A stretch of 64,000 nucleotides of DNA. Origin: Cloeon dipterum (taxonomy: Eukaryota; Arthropoda; Insecta; Ephemeroptera; Baetidae). Positions 49,824-59,515 of this stretch are shown here, piece after piece (position 1 is the first letter of the stretch; each line of letters opens with the position of its first letter). Location: contig NC_088790.1 of assembly GCF_949628265.1 (NCBI RefSeq), positions 20,402,545-20,466,544 on the forward strand, given 5' to 3'. The translations under genes were made by a program, and so were the position numbers. The notes beneath the pieces are model-generated. The model was not told the DNA's origin. It searched no databases and saw only the letters and a program-made list of their open reading frames with translations.

Positions 49824-50003
49824 TTATAAAATATCATGTTTTCTTGAAATGCAAAATCTCCGAAAACTAAAAATCGATCACTCATGATTAAAGTACAAGC
49901 TAATCAAGCTAATGTTGGAAAATGTCTTATTAGGCACTAAGTTAGAAGGAAAACATGAAATTTCTTATTAAAACATGCAGGTCTCGGATCTCAGAAGAAA
50001 GCC

Positions 50004-50122
50004 TAGGGGGCGGATCACGGCAACGCAACCTTGAGAAAAAAATGGCAACGCTGGGCATAAGGCAAGCATTGTACTGCGTTTCAAGGTCGAACGAAAATTC
50101 TATGCTGTGTAATCCGCCCCCT
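50004..50122. repeat. Short inverted-repeat element
   Basis: TAGGGGGCGGAT on the left and its exact complement ATCCGCCCCCTA on the right enclose about 100 bp in which ACCTTGA is also mirrored. Could be a small MITE; no clear target duplication was found. Confidence 0.4.
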
Positions 50123-51076
50123 ATTTGAAAATTGGGAACTTGGGCTTAGCTTAGCGAATTTTTGATAAAAATTTTAAGCCACCATTTGTGCATCTAATAA
50201 CAGCATTCAAATACAGCTACAGCTTCTATTGTAGTGAGGAAACAGCTTTTTCTCCCCTTCGTAATCATAAAAATGTGATATATCAAAGTTGATATATCGA
50301 ACCCTATACTGGAACAAATATGGAACCGTGGGTTTGGAACGCTTCCTTCAGTAAAACTTGTAAGCAGTGGAGCTGTTCTGAAGAGAAGAACTTAAGCATG
50401 ATCATTAAGCGAAAACGCGGTGCAAGTACACAGGTTCCCGGATTAACTAGGTAGTTTTATTTATTTGATTGCTGCATGATCGGTACAACGGCAAGACACA
50501 AATAAATTGTTTCAAATCTCAAGTACGATCGAGAGGCCACAGCTCCTGCTTCAGATGCTCGCCGTGGGGGTGCGTCATGCGCTCCTTTTTCGCTCGCTTT
50601 GCGCTTGCTGTTTGCGTCCCTCTACTGTTGTTGTTCGTTTGTGGCATCAGGGCTTCAAGTTCGTTCATTTCCATCAAACAGGGCGACAGTTCCAAACATT
50701 ATCTCAGTAAGCGATGAATTGTGATTTATTTTGATGGGGCAAATACGATGCTATAATATTTATATTATTTATTTTGGTTAATAACCTAAAACAAAATATT
50801 TAAATTATTTTTACCGGCGGCCACCTAATATGATTTTGCTACAAAATTTGCAATCTTGTAGTTATGTTTTGATTAACTTAAAAATATTTCTGTTTATTCG
50901 TCGACCGGTTTTACACGGATTTTTACTTATGTACTTATTTTTTGAATTGTATACATACATAGTTGAGTTAATTTCACGATGGATTGAAATGATTTATGGG
51001 TTATGTATGTAGAGTTCGTTGTTGTAGGAGCTCCAACACTCGAAATGAATATGAAAGTTTCTGCGCGTTTTTGCAG

Positions 51077-51187
51077 ATGAGATAGAGCATTTTATGGGAC
51101 AGAAGCCAAGCAAATCAGCGAAGAGAGGTCAAGATATAATACTAAAAAGAATCATGGGCAAAGCCGATCGTACTAAAAAATCCGGAG
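51077..51187 (+). CDS. Tentative 5' exon of the chromodomain gene
   Basis: Acceptor TTTTTGCAG at 51076, ATG at 51094 ([12 protein letters not shown]...), donor GGAG|GTTCGT. It leaves one base that completes GAA at 51850-51851 in frame with MKAVEGGG. The encoded basic residues match the character of the next exon. Unspliced, the frame stops at 51225. An upstream exon ending CTCA|GTAAGC at 50706 would join in phase and keep the frame open back to an ATG at 50577. Confidence 0.5.
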
Positions 51188-54100
51188 GTTCGTCTTCAGC
51201 ATTAGTCGCTCAGAAGTTTTTCTGAATGTCTTTCTCCTCTACTAATATATTTATACCTTACCGTCCAAAGATCTTTTCTTCTGCCTTCTGCTATTTTCTA
51301 TTAAAATGGTTAATGCTGGTTTTGGTTTTATTAGGGGACAGAGATAGTTCCATAATTATTAATGAATGCCTTGATGTTTACATGATACTCATAACTATCT
51401 TAACAATACAGAATACAGTACATAACTCCTATAACTCCAAATATATTTATCCTGAACTTACCTTTTTGTTTCCATACTAATCTGAGGACTTGGTAGTTGT
51501 ATTTTCAGTTCATTGCGACTTCCTCTCCATTTACTGTCAAAGAGAGTTTGAAGACTCGTGTAAAAGATGGCGCCATGTTCAAACTTGAAAATATTTGTAG
51601 TTTTTCCTCTAATTTAATTTCCTTTGGAAAAGATAAAAGGTAGAACACTGCGGCAATTGACAAAGTAATGACCACTATAAAATGTGTCATATTTCAGCTG
51701 TTGCATTAGTTATAGGTTTGAAAGCGGCGCCATCTTTGTTTGCACCTCATTATGAATGATATTATTTTATGGAAGTGATTTCACTCAGTAATAATTGTCT
51801 TGTTTGATCGTTTCTTTTTAATTCAATCTGATTTTTGATCTCTTGACAGAAATGAAGGCGGTTGAAGGTGGTGGTAGCAAGCGGAAGCGCGAACCTCCAA
51901 AGCACTATGTTGCTGAGGCGACCACTAGCAAGCGCCAGAGAGTCAGCAACAGGGACAAGGGGAAGGTTACCAAGCACAGAGAAGTAAGAGAACCAGTGGG
52001 AATAGTGTTTAAAATACTCGTGTGTAATTATAAATTAACTGGATTTGGACGTGATTTGTGATTGAGGGACATTAAAATTAAAACACATTCTACGTTATAT
52101 CCAACAAACAAGGGCTATTATAGTGTCTAATGGGTAAGAAATTTCAATCTACGTTCATATTGTTGTAACAATAATTAAATGTATTTTCTGTAATTTGCTA
52201 AATTTCCATTTGAATGTGGTTTCTGCTACCAAGTAAAGGTTGTAAGAAGTCAATTTGTCATCATACCATGGAGAAGGTCTAAAATGTTAAAATGTTGTTA
52301 GAGATAATATTTTGGGAACCCTCTTTCAACAAAGGTGGTTTAACACACTCAATTAAAGCAGGTATAACCATTCAGTGATGAAATCTTGGTGGTACATTTG
52401 TTACAATTACTTTTAATCTGGCCCTGTGAGATTCAGAACAAAAATAGATGAATTATTCTACATCATTATTTACATGTTAGCCAATTTTGCCACTGCCTCA
52501 ATTACAAGTAATTGTAACAACATACTCAATACAGACTAGGCTAGGCACACAACTCACGATAGCATGTAAGTTTGATTTAACTTCGATGGTAGTGTCATCA
52601 GGGCTGGGCGTGGGTATTAAGCGGTTTTTGCAGCTGGTTTCTCCCACATTTTTGTTGCTCACGAAAAACGACTTTTAAAATGTTTAAAAACCAACTCAAA
52701 AAGTCCACGAGTCAACCGAAACCAAAAACGCTCTTCCTCTTCATACAGGGCATTTATTAAATAATATAACCATGAGGTGCAAAAAACCGCACAAAACAGG
52801 TAAATACCGCAAAACAACACTGCACTGTAAGTTTGGGAAACCCCCTGAGAGACTCCCAGTCCTGATTCTCATCAACACGAGGCAAGGGCGGCTAGGAGAG
52901 TTCAATTGGCTAGCACCTTAACACCTATCTCAAGAGTTCTGAGCTCTACTTTCGAGCTCTTCTTTTAGCCATAATGAAGGGGAGATTGTGAAGCGCATAG
53001 GACGGCTGCCTAGGGTAGAGGGAGAAGGGGATATAGTGCTGGCGAATAAGCGAGAGATTCTCACCTTGTTTTCCTCCCCGCTCTCAGCCCTCTTGGCGTC
53101 AGAATAATTGGCATCCCTGTGTATCGATATACTAAACTACTGATCGTAAAATCGTCACCTATAAACCCTGACATAGTAACATAGGAGGTTGCAAGTGAAG
53201 TATCTCCGAGCCTTTTTTTAAGGGGATGTAAACGAAGTCACTTTCATTATTACATCCTTTCCCTCCAATCTCACAAGTGAAAAGCTAAATACGAATGCTA
53301 TAATTAGGGTTGGAACGTAGTATTGAATCAGTCTGTAACTCTGTAACTTGCATTACTGCAATCAGGGAGGGGGATAATGCAACCCTGGGCGAAAAGATTA
53401 GTTGAAACAAAATGGCAACATGTTTCTTGGTTAGCAATTGCCGTTTTATTTGAAAACTTTTTCAGAGGGAAGAAAGCGACTCTGAAGAAGCTGAATATGA
53501 AGTTGAGAGCATCATCGATGAGAAATTTGTGCGAGGAAAGCGTCAGTTCAAGGTGCGATGGCTCAACTATGGACCCAAGCACGACTGCTGGGTGCCTGAG
53601 GAGGACATGAGCGCCAAGAAGCTGATCCTGGAATTCGAGCAGAAAAAGGCGGCTGAGGAAGAGAACGAAGACGAAGATGATGACTATGAGGTGAGATGCG
53701 GTTGGATTTTGATTGGCTGTGTGGGAGGAGCTTTTATGCTTTGGATAATACTTGAAAGTCCCCAAATTTACATTTTCCCGCTTTATTCCAAGTATTGATG
53801 ACAGCAGGCGATTTAAATTTTGCTCAATATATAATTACAGCTCTGAAAAATTGCGTGTAGCCGTAGTGTTCCAACATTAAAACCGCCAAAACCAGCTAGA
53901 TAGGGCATGCTATAAAAGTATTGAGGCTCTGTAGGAGTGGGAGGGTGAGACAGTGTTGCACTTTTTCTCAATCTACCCCCACAACGTGTTAAGCCTTACT
54001 TACTGCTCTATATTAAAATGATATACCCGTGGCACCTTGCGTGTCGTTATGATCCAGCGGTTTCAACCTACTGGCGATTCTAAATTTTCCATCATAGTTG

Positions 54101-56379
54101 CTTTTAAGTTCGCGCAGGGTAGTGCCATTTCTAAATTGTTAATTTTAAATTTCTTTTCCTAAAGTTTGCCAGGTGTGAATTCCTTTATTTTATGAATGCC
54201 TTAATTCTTAATTTAATGAAAATTCACTTCATTTATAAAGTCAAAAAGACCTTCTGCACTGTTAAAAGGCATTGACAATCAAGATTCACAATCAGTCTTA
54301 AGTCTGAAGAAAAAGTTCCATTAAATTTGTTGACCTTACAACTTTGTAAATACATAGATTTTGAATCAAAGTCGGTTTCGGTCTTCCTTAATGTGCAGCC
54401 AGATATATCTAACTTGTTATAATTATAAATCAATAGATATGAAAAATATAGCTGAATCTTCCTTTAGAGGTTTCTGCTCATTCTCACATTTTGTTACATC
54501 TTAATTTGGTTCAGAGTGGCTTTTCCATCGCTATGTACACATTACCCTGAAAAAATAGTGATTCCTCTCAACAGAAGACTTGCTATTAACTCAGCAAAAA
54601 CTTTTTCTATAATTTATGACTGGAGAGCTCCACAGTCCCGAAACCCCGAGTACTCAATGTAGAAGCCTGACCAGTATTTTACATTGAATTCCTAAGGCCA
54701 AGCTTAAAACGCTCTACTCTGCAGAACGGTGAAAATTTACGTACCCAATTTTGACTATGCTGAAAAATGATAATAAATATTCTTTCATAAGAGAAAAAAT
54801 TAAATACTACGGGAAATTCATTTAAAAATGTGGTTATACAAATAATTCATGCGAGGGTTGCAAGCCTTAATCATTGTATCTTGAGTCGCCTTCAAGCATC
54901 ATCTGTATCTTTCTCCACTTTGACTTTTACGTTTGGTCTCTTATCTTTTCAAATTTCCAATACATTACAATGAAAACGAAGAACGAGGAACTTATTAAGT
55001 TTTCCAATTAGCCTGGCATGTAGAAGCGTCTTGGTCATTTGGCCACTTATTGCACCTACCTTTCAAAAGAGCCACAAAATTGTGCATTAGAAAATCGCAT
55101 AATAATATGTATGTCTTATGTTGTGCGCTGGAAATGAAAATTATATCAATATTTTACAGGGTTGCATTTGCTTACCACCCAGTTTTTTCACCTACCAAAT
55201 CGCTTCATTTTCTTACGCAAGAAATGAATTTATTCCATCCCCCCCCCCCCTATGAAAATCTAAAATTTGCGGTCGGAGTGGTCAAAATTTTCTCTGCTGT
55301 CCATATTTTTTCATTTAAATTGCTATTTGCTGCCTCAATTCACCAGTTGCTTAAACCCATAATGTTCAAAGCTGCCAACAGATGGCGCAACCGTATACTT
55401 TCTTAAAAATTTAGTTTTAAGGCACTTCCGCTGCAATTTCAGACTCAATCTAGCTACTGTGCATTCATTACTTAATATTTATTCTTTTGATGTGCTGAAA
55501 ACCAAAATTAGTCCAGTCATTTGCCGTAGAAACGTTGGAATAGACTTTTTATTTCAAAAAGTTTTTTACGATTCAACGGCGATTGGCTGAACCGATTTTG
55601 GTTTTCAGCACGTCAAAAGAAAGCATATTAAGTTAAGAACCCAGAGTAACTAGATCGAGTCTGAAATCGCAGCGGAAGTGCCTTAAAACTAAATTTTAAA
55701 GAAAGTCTATGTTTACGCCATCTGTTGGCGGCTTCGAACACCAAGGGTTTATACAACTGGTCAATTGCTTCGACCATCTGAAATTTAGTACTCTGATCGC
55801 GACGTTTTCTTTTGTTTAATTTGATTTCATTGTTATTAATTGTGCGCATGAAATTTCAGGTCGAGGAGTGCATTGATGTGCGTGGAACGAAGGGCAACCG
55901 GGAGTTCCTCATCAAGTGGAAGAATTACTCCTCCCGTTCCAACACTTGGGAGCCTGAGGAGAACCTCGACTGCCCAGACCTGATGAAAAAGTGTCTTGAG
56001 AAGGTTTGCTAAAACTTAAAAATCGAGCCGATGACAAAATGGATTGATATTCTAGAAGAAGAACCCCAGCAAGGCAGCTCCCAAGAGCAAGAAGACCCCG
56101 AAGAAAAAGGGGCCGGGAAAGAAGACGCCAAATAAAAAGCAGAAGAAAAATGCGAAGAACGGCAAAGCAGACGAGTCCGAAGAAGAAACCCATGAAGAAG
56201 CGATAGAGGACGAAGCGGAGAAGGAGGAGACTGCTGAAGACGATGAAGATGATGCAGAACAAGATGAAAATCGCAAGGAAGATGCAGAGGAGGAGGGCCA
56301 CGCTGACAACGAGGAGGAGCCTGACGAGGACGATGAGAAGCCCTCCAAACCAGGACCCAAGTCGAAGAAGAAGAAGTAG
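51094..56379 (+). CDS. Tandem-chromodomain nuclear protein
   Basis: Probable reader of methylated histone lysines. Exons: 51094-51187 (tentative), 51850-51983, 53466-53690, 55860-56003, 56056-56379, giving 306 residues in the extended model or 274 if translation starts at the ATG at 51852. The basic N-terminus carries nuclear-signal-like SKRKREPPK and SKRQR. Chromodomain 1 begins [11 protein letters not shown] (residues 87-135) and chromodomain 2 begins [11 protein letters not shown] (150-199, ending [13 protein letters not shown]). The HP1-type aromatic cage is present in both: Tyr87/Trp108/Tyr111 and Tyr150/Trp171/Tyr174. The tail is a Lys-rich then Glu/Asp-rich block ending SKKKK. There is no chromoshadow, helicase, SET or ankyrin domain, so it is neither canonical HP1 nor CHD. 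Exon phases are 1, 0, 0, 0. All junctions of the last four exons are strong; the first exon's donor (GAG|GTTCGT) is weaker. Confidence 0.92.
51505..51690 (-). CDS. Small hydrophobic-start ORF, antisense within the chromodomain gene's first intron
   Basis: 61-codon minus-strand frame from an ATG (51690-51688) with a strongly hydrophobic N-terminus ([16 protein letters not shown]), then a charged segment ending NGEEVAMN. It would look like a single-pass microprotein. It lies wholly within an intron of the plus-strand gene and has no recognised homologue or poly(A) signal; part of it is also open on the plus strand. Confidence 0.2.
   Translation of the reverse strand: MTHFIVVITLSIAAVFYLLSFPKEIKLEEKLQIFSSLNMAPSFTRVFKLSLTVNGEEVAMN
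51984..53465 (+). other. Intron of the chromodomain gene containing a MITE
   Basis: 1.5-kb intron; its main content is the MITE at 52599-52864. Mixed-composition DNA at 52870-53110 may be another repeat. Confidence 0.4.
52599..52864. mobile_element. Second hAT-like MITE, 266 bp, older
   Basis: Begins CAGGGCTGGGCGTGGG and ends CTCCCAGTCCTG, giving inverted CAGGRCTGGG termini. Flanking octamers AGTGTCAT (52591-52598) and ATTCTCAT (52865-52872) match at 6 of 8 positions, as expected of an aged target duplication. No coding capacity. Its terminus differs from the 14.5-kb element beyond the CAGGG core, so it is probably a different family. Confidence 0.55.
53691..55859 (+). other. Intron between the two chromodomain exons, containing a palindromic hairpin
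   Basis: 2.2-kb AT-rich intron. It holds the palindrome at 55336-55766, ending less than 100 bp before the chromodomain 2 exon, and a C9-10 run at about 55238. Confidence 0.5.
55336..55766. repeat. Palindromic hairpin element, about 430 bp
   Basis: The left arm (55336-55508) and right arm (55596-55766) are reverse complements with scattered mismatches. Both carry the same blocks: CAATT-ACCAGTTG, GCCAACAGATGGCG, TTTAGTTTTAAGGCACTTCC, GCTGAAAACCAA. The loop is also weakly palindromic, so the whole unit folds on itself. It lies in the transcribed direction of the chromodomain intron, so the pre-mRNA would form a long hairpin. Probably a MITE; no target duplication was identified. Confidence 0.8.
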
Positions 56380-56512
56380 GCGTGAGTTGTACAAAAACTT
56401 TTAATCTTTATACTTGGCCCTCGGACACACAAAACAATGCTTAGCAGCCGATTCATCGCTCCCTGCGATGGCCAGCATTTCATTTTCAAATATGATTAAT
56501 TGTAACGCTCTA

Positions 56513-56518
56513 GATATT
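56513..56518 (+). terminator. Possible poly(A) signal of the chromodomain gene
   Basis: ATTAAA variant about 135 bp after the stop (in TAGATATTAAATTAG); no canonical AATAAA occurs closer. Confidence 0.35.
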
Positions 56519-56744
56519 AAATTAGAACCTATGAATCGTGTCAAAATTAACTCATCTTGATGAATGGCTATGCCAGTGCTCCAGTAAAATTAGGAGTGGT
56601 TCAAAAATGCAAAGTAAAAAACTTCACCCAGCCATTACGCGTGTATTTGTTCCACACCTGGCAACTTTCGTTCAACTAACAAAATTCAGTTTGATTTAAT
56701 TGCGAATATAGGTAAGAAATGAATATCAATCGCTCTTAGCTGTA

Positions 56745-57203
56745 TCACTGTTTGCCTGCCAGCAAACTGCGCAAGTTTTGTCCATAACGTTGAAAACTTA
56801 ATTGTAGGAATAGATCAAAAGATCCTGGGTTGAACGTTCGCAAGTTCGCAATTCTTTCTTCATTTAAATTTTTAACGACATATGTAATGATTTGCTGTAT
56901 GCATGAACCATATGGAAATTTTTGTAGCATTAATTGTGTGACATGATGGAGCAATGGGGAAATAAAATTATAATAAAAGTATGAACACTTGTTTAATTTG
57001 GATTTCTGGAAGAAAATGCCAACATCAAGGATATTCAGTGTTTTTCTGCTTAAAATTTCCTTAATATTGTATAAATCAGAAAAAATATTGTGACAGGGAA
57101 GGAAAATGGAAGGTTGGAAGTTTCTACAAAGTATGATTGCCTTCGTGATAACAGTCCCTACTCTATCTACGTTCAGGTCGCCGCGTGAGTGTCTCAGTTC
57201 CAT
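56745..57203 (-). CDS. 152-codon ORF of unknown status upstream of the pseudoprotease
   Basis: An uninterrupted minus-strand frame from an ATG (57203-57201) to a stop at 56745. This is long for AT-rich intergenic DNA. The translation is mixed (NFQPSIFLPCHNIFSDLYN, IANLRTFNPGSFDLFLQLSF), with no recognised domain and no visible repeats. It is divergent from the pseudoprotease start, 28 bp away, which would leave almost no room for two promoters. It may be a relic or chance. Confidence 0.25.
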   Translation of the reverse strand: MELRHSRGDLNVDRVGTVITKAIILCRNFQPSIFLPCHNIFSDLYNIKEILSRKTLNILDVGIFFQKSKLNKCSYFYYNFISPLLHHVTQLMLQKFPYGSCIQQIITYVVKNLNEERIANLRTFNPGSFDLFLQLSFQRYGQNLRSLLAGKQ

Positions 57204-57231
57204 TTTTTAGTCTGCACTGGGAAGCGAGAAA

Positions 57232-58665
57232 ATGAATTTGTCGCGTTGCTTCTCCCTCGCCTTTGCTGTCCTAGGGCCCATTTGTCTGGTCGACTTAGGT
57301 GATAAATCATTTCTCACAAGCACAAAGGGGACGAATTTCCAAATCTTTTTTCAGCCAGCGGAGTAAATGGACCAATCGCGGAAATATCAGTTTCGACCTA
57401 TCCATTTTTAGTGAGCCAATGTTCAAATTAAAGTGCCGCGCTAGGTCGGAAATTGTCTTTTCCAGATTATGGTGAAAACCACGGTTGATTCACTTGAAGC
57501 TACAGTCCCAGGCGTTTTCATTGCGAGACATTATGTGCTTTCAATGGGCGAAATTCTAGCGTAAGTTAAACTTTCTGACGTCAAGGTATTAAGATGATTT
57601 ACTATTTACATGATATGAATATAAAATGGGGGCATATTGATTCTTCAATTATTGCCGTCCAAAAATCCAGAAATCAATCACTATTAATTTCTGACAAAAA
57701 TATGATAATTGGTACTTTCAAAATGCAAATTTTTCCAGTCATAATGACCTTTTACCTTCCATTAAAACAGTTAAGGACTTATTTATGTAATAATTTTTCA
57801 CATTCATGGTTTTCTGATTTATAAACCAGTAAAAACATAGAAACAGAATTTGCTGTACGCTTTGCATTTGTTGAGGCGCAAAATTATATTCCTACAAATC
57901 AATCAGACTCTTTGCTTTCTGGAAAGATGTTCGGTCTGAAGCACCAAAAATTGTTATTCATAAAATTTATAAAACTTGTAATTCTTACTTGCATGAACTT
58001 AAATTTTTAACAGAGACGTTCTCTTCGAGGATATAACACTTACCTTTGATCAGTACGTCACAGATGATATCGTTTCTCCTGTTGATTCTTTCAAAGACCC
58101 AGATGATTTCATCATCATTTTTAAGACGTGCAGGAGGCATGTAAGGAAGGTGATGCCCCTCACGCCCTCTCTGTACCCCACCTTTACGGCGAACTTGACC
58201 GGCACGGTGATGTGGTTCGACACCAACGGAGTAGGGGATTGTGTCCTTTTTCTTTATTTTCTGCCAATGTCGTGGTTTCTAGACGCTCTACGGGCACAGC
58301 ACCACTGTCTTGGCGGACGTGAACTGTGACCAAGCGTACTTGGACAGCAACACGAGTCCGGGAGCGTACAACGCCAGCTACAATAGCTGCTTGGAAATCG
58401 ACCCATCGCCTTGCGACGTGAGTTTCTGCGAAAATATTGGACGTCCTCTCGCGTTTTAGGGAAAATCTGAAATTGCTCTGATTTACAGTACTATAAGAGT
58501 GACACGGAAGTCCATTTCCCGGTACTTGCCGTCAACGGCATGGTGACGTCCCTACTCGACTGGATTTCTTGTGACGGCACTGACTACAACGGCACCGTGG
58601 CATTTAACAACATCCAATATTGGCGAAACTTCATTTTAGGAGCCGTCCCGAGCGCGATCCCCTAA
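57232..58665 (+). CDS. Secreted serine-protease homologue (S1 trypsin fold, catalytically dead)
   Basis: Six exons, 57232-57298, 57355-57410, 57466-57560, 58014-58230, 58283-58417 and 58489-58665, give 248 residues, the size of one S1 domain plus signal peptide (MNLSRCFSLAFAVLGPICLV). Trypsin landmarks are recognisable but degenerate. GVNGPIAEISVSTYPFL corresponds to the IVNG start without an R|I activation cut. FIARHYVLSMGEIL replaces the LTAAHC motif, so His57 is Glu and Cys58 is lost. DPDDFIIIF aligns with the Asp102 strand. VNCDQAYL and YNSCLEI correspond to Cys168 and Cys182. In the GDSGGP region (CDYYKSDTEVHFPV) no serine aligns with Ser195. TVAFNNIQYWRNFI matches the C-terminal helix. 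Six NxS/T sites occur. It cannot be a protease by this mechanism; insect homologues of this kind act as cofactors or binding proteins. All introns are GT-AG, four of them very short. Confidence 0.85.
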
Positions 58666-58718
58666 TCCAAGAGGGAATATATTCCAACTTTGGTTTGTTT
58701 TGAGGATATGTTTGTGAA

Positions 58719-58724
58719 ATAAAA
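58719..58724 (+). terminator. Poly(A) signal of the pseudoprotease gene
   Basis: AATAAA 54 bp after the stop codon, in TGTGAAATAAAACCC. Confidence 0.7.
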
Positions 58725-58759
58725 CCCAAAACAAGAATTTTTTTAAATGAGAAAGCAGC

Positions 58760-58766
58760 TTTATTA
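58760..58766 (-). terminator. Candidate poly(A) signal of the convergent proline-rich gene
   Basis: AATAAAGC on the minus strand, about 750 bp after the stop at 59516 and only about 40 bp from the plus-strand signal. The nearer 3' UTR has no canonical AATAAA. Confidence 0.35.
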
Positions 58767-58769
58767 TTA

Positions 58770-59515
58770 TCTCAAGCAAGCGTTTTCGTTACTGTTCACA
58801 TAGTTACAGCGCGGCATTTCACATATTTTCGTTGAATTTCCGCCTACGGACCGCAGCTGGCAGACCGGTTTCGACGGCAGGGAGCTCAAATATCTGGAAG
58901 GGTTAGTCTTAAAAACGCTGTCTCGACCTCCAGGTCAGGTCCGTGGCGGAAATTTTCAGAGCCTGAATACAGTTCGGATTGTGCGAATCGCGATTTGATA
59001 ATGTGCAACCATCATGTGTTGAATAAAATCACTGATCATGAAATTTGATCAAGGTTCACCGTCAAAGGATTGCGTGGCTGCAAAAAATTGAATAAAAATC
59101 ATTGACCAGTCGATAGAATTCAACAAAACGTTAGGAGAGTGAATAAATAAATATTAAAATAATGTTACCAAAGCTACTGTATAATAACAAATTATTAATC
59201 ATTACGTTCAACACAACAAGTTCAGATTAAATACGATACGGGGGTACAGCCAACTTTGATGATGTTTGTTGGTTTAACACAGTAGGTATATAAATATACG
59301 AAAAGTATTATTATTTTACATTTACACGCGATTAAATAGAATTATAACAAATTTGAAAAAAATTCGGGCCTCGCGCAATCAATGACATGTATCATAAACC
59401 GGATTTGGCAATTTTCGCATACGCGCTGAAAAATCACAATCTGTTCCTGCTACCGCCAACCAAAAAATAAATTAATTAGAATTAAAAAAGAAAATCGAGT
59501 GCGTGCGCGCGGATC
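58770..59515 (-). other. 3' UTR of the proline-rich gene or intergenic DNA
   Basis: AT-rich; no ORF, and no feature beyond the poly(A) signal. Confidence 0.35.

Larger units (their letters stand above)
49291..50520. other. Region between the kinase and chromodomain genes
   Basis: AT-rich. Contains TGACCTTGACCTTTGAC at 49807-49823 (shared with the 36-kb palindrome), an inverted-repeat pair at 50004-50120, and a GATATATC pair near 50276-50299. The promoter of the chromodomain gene probably lies toward its right end. Confidence 0.35.

Noticed and set aside
50551..50706. Minus-strand frame MEMNELEALMPQ... with a downstream AATAAA near 50460
   Set aside because: About 51 codons with no convincing upstream acceptor or partner exon; it is antisense to the likely 5' exon of the chromodomain gene, whose splice phases fit better.
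55912..56489. Long minus-strand Leu/Ser-rich frames opposite the last chromodomain exons
   Set aside because: They are the antisense of Lys/Glu-rich coding sequence, which always reads as hydrophobic or Ser-rich.
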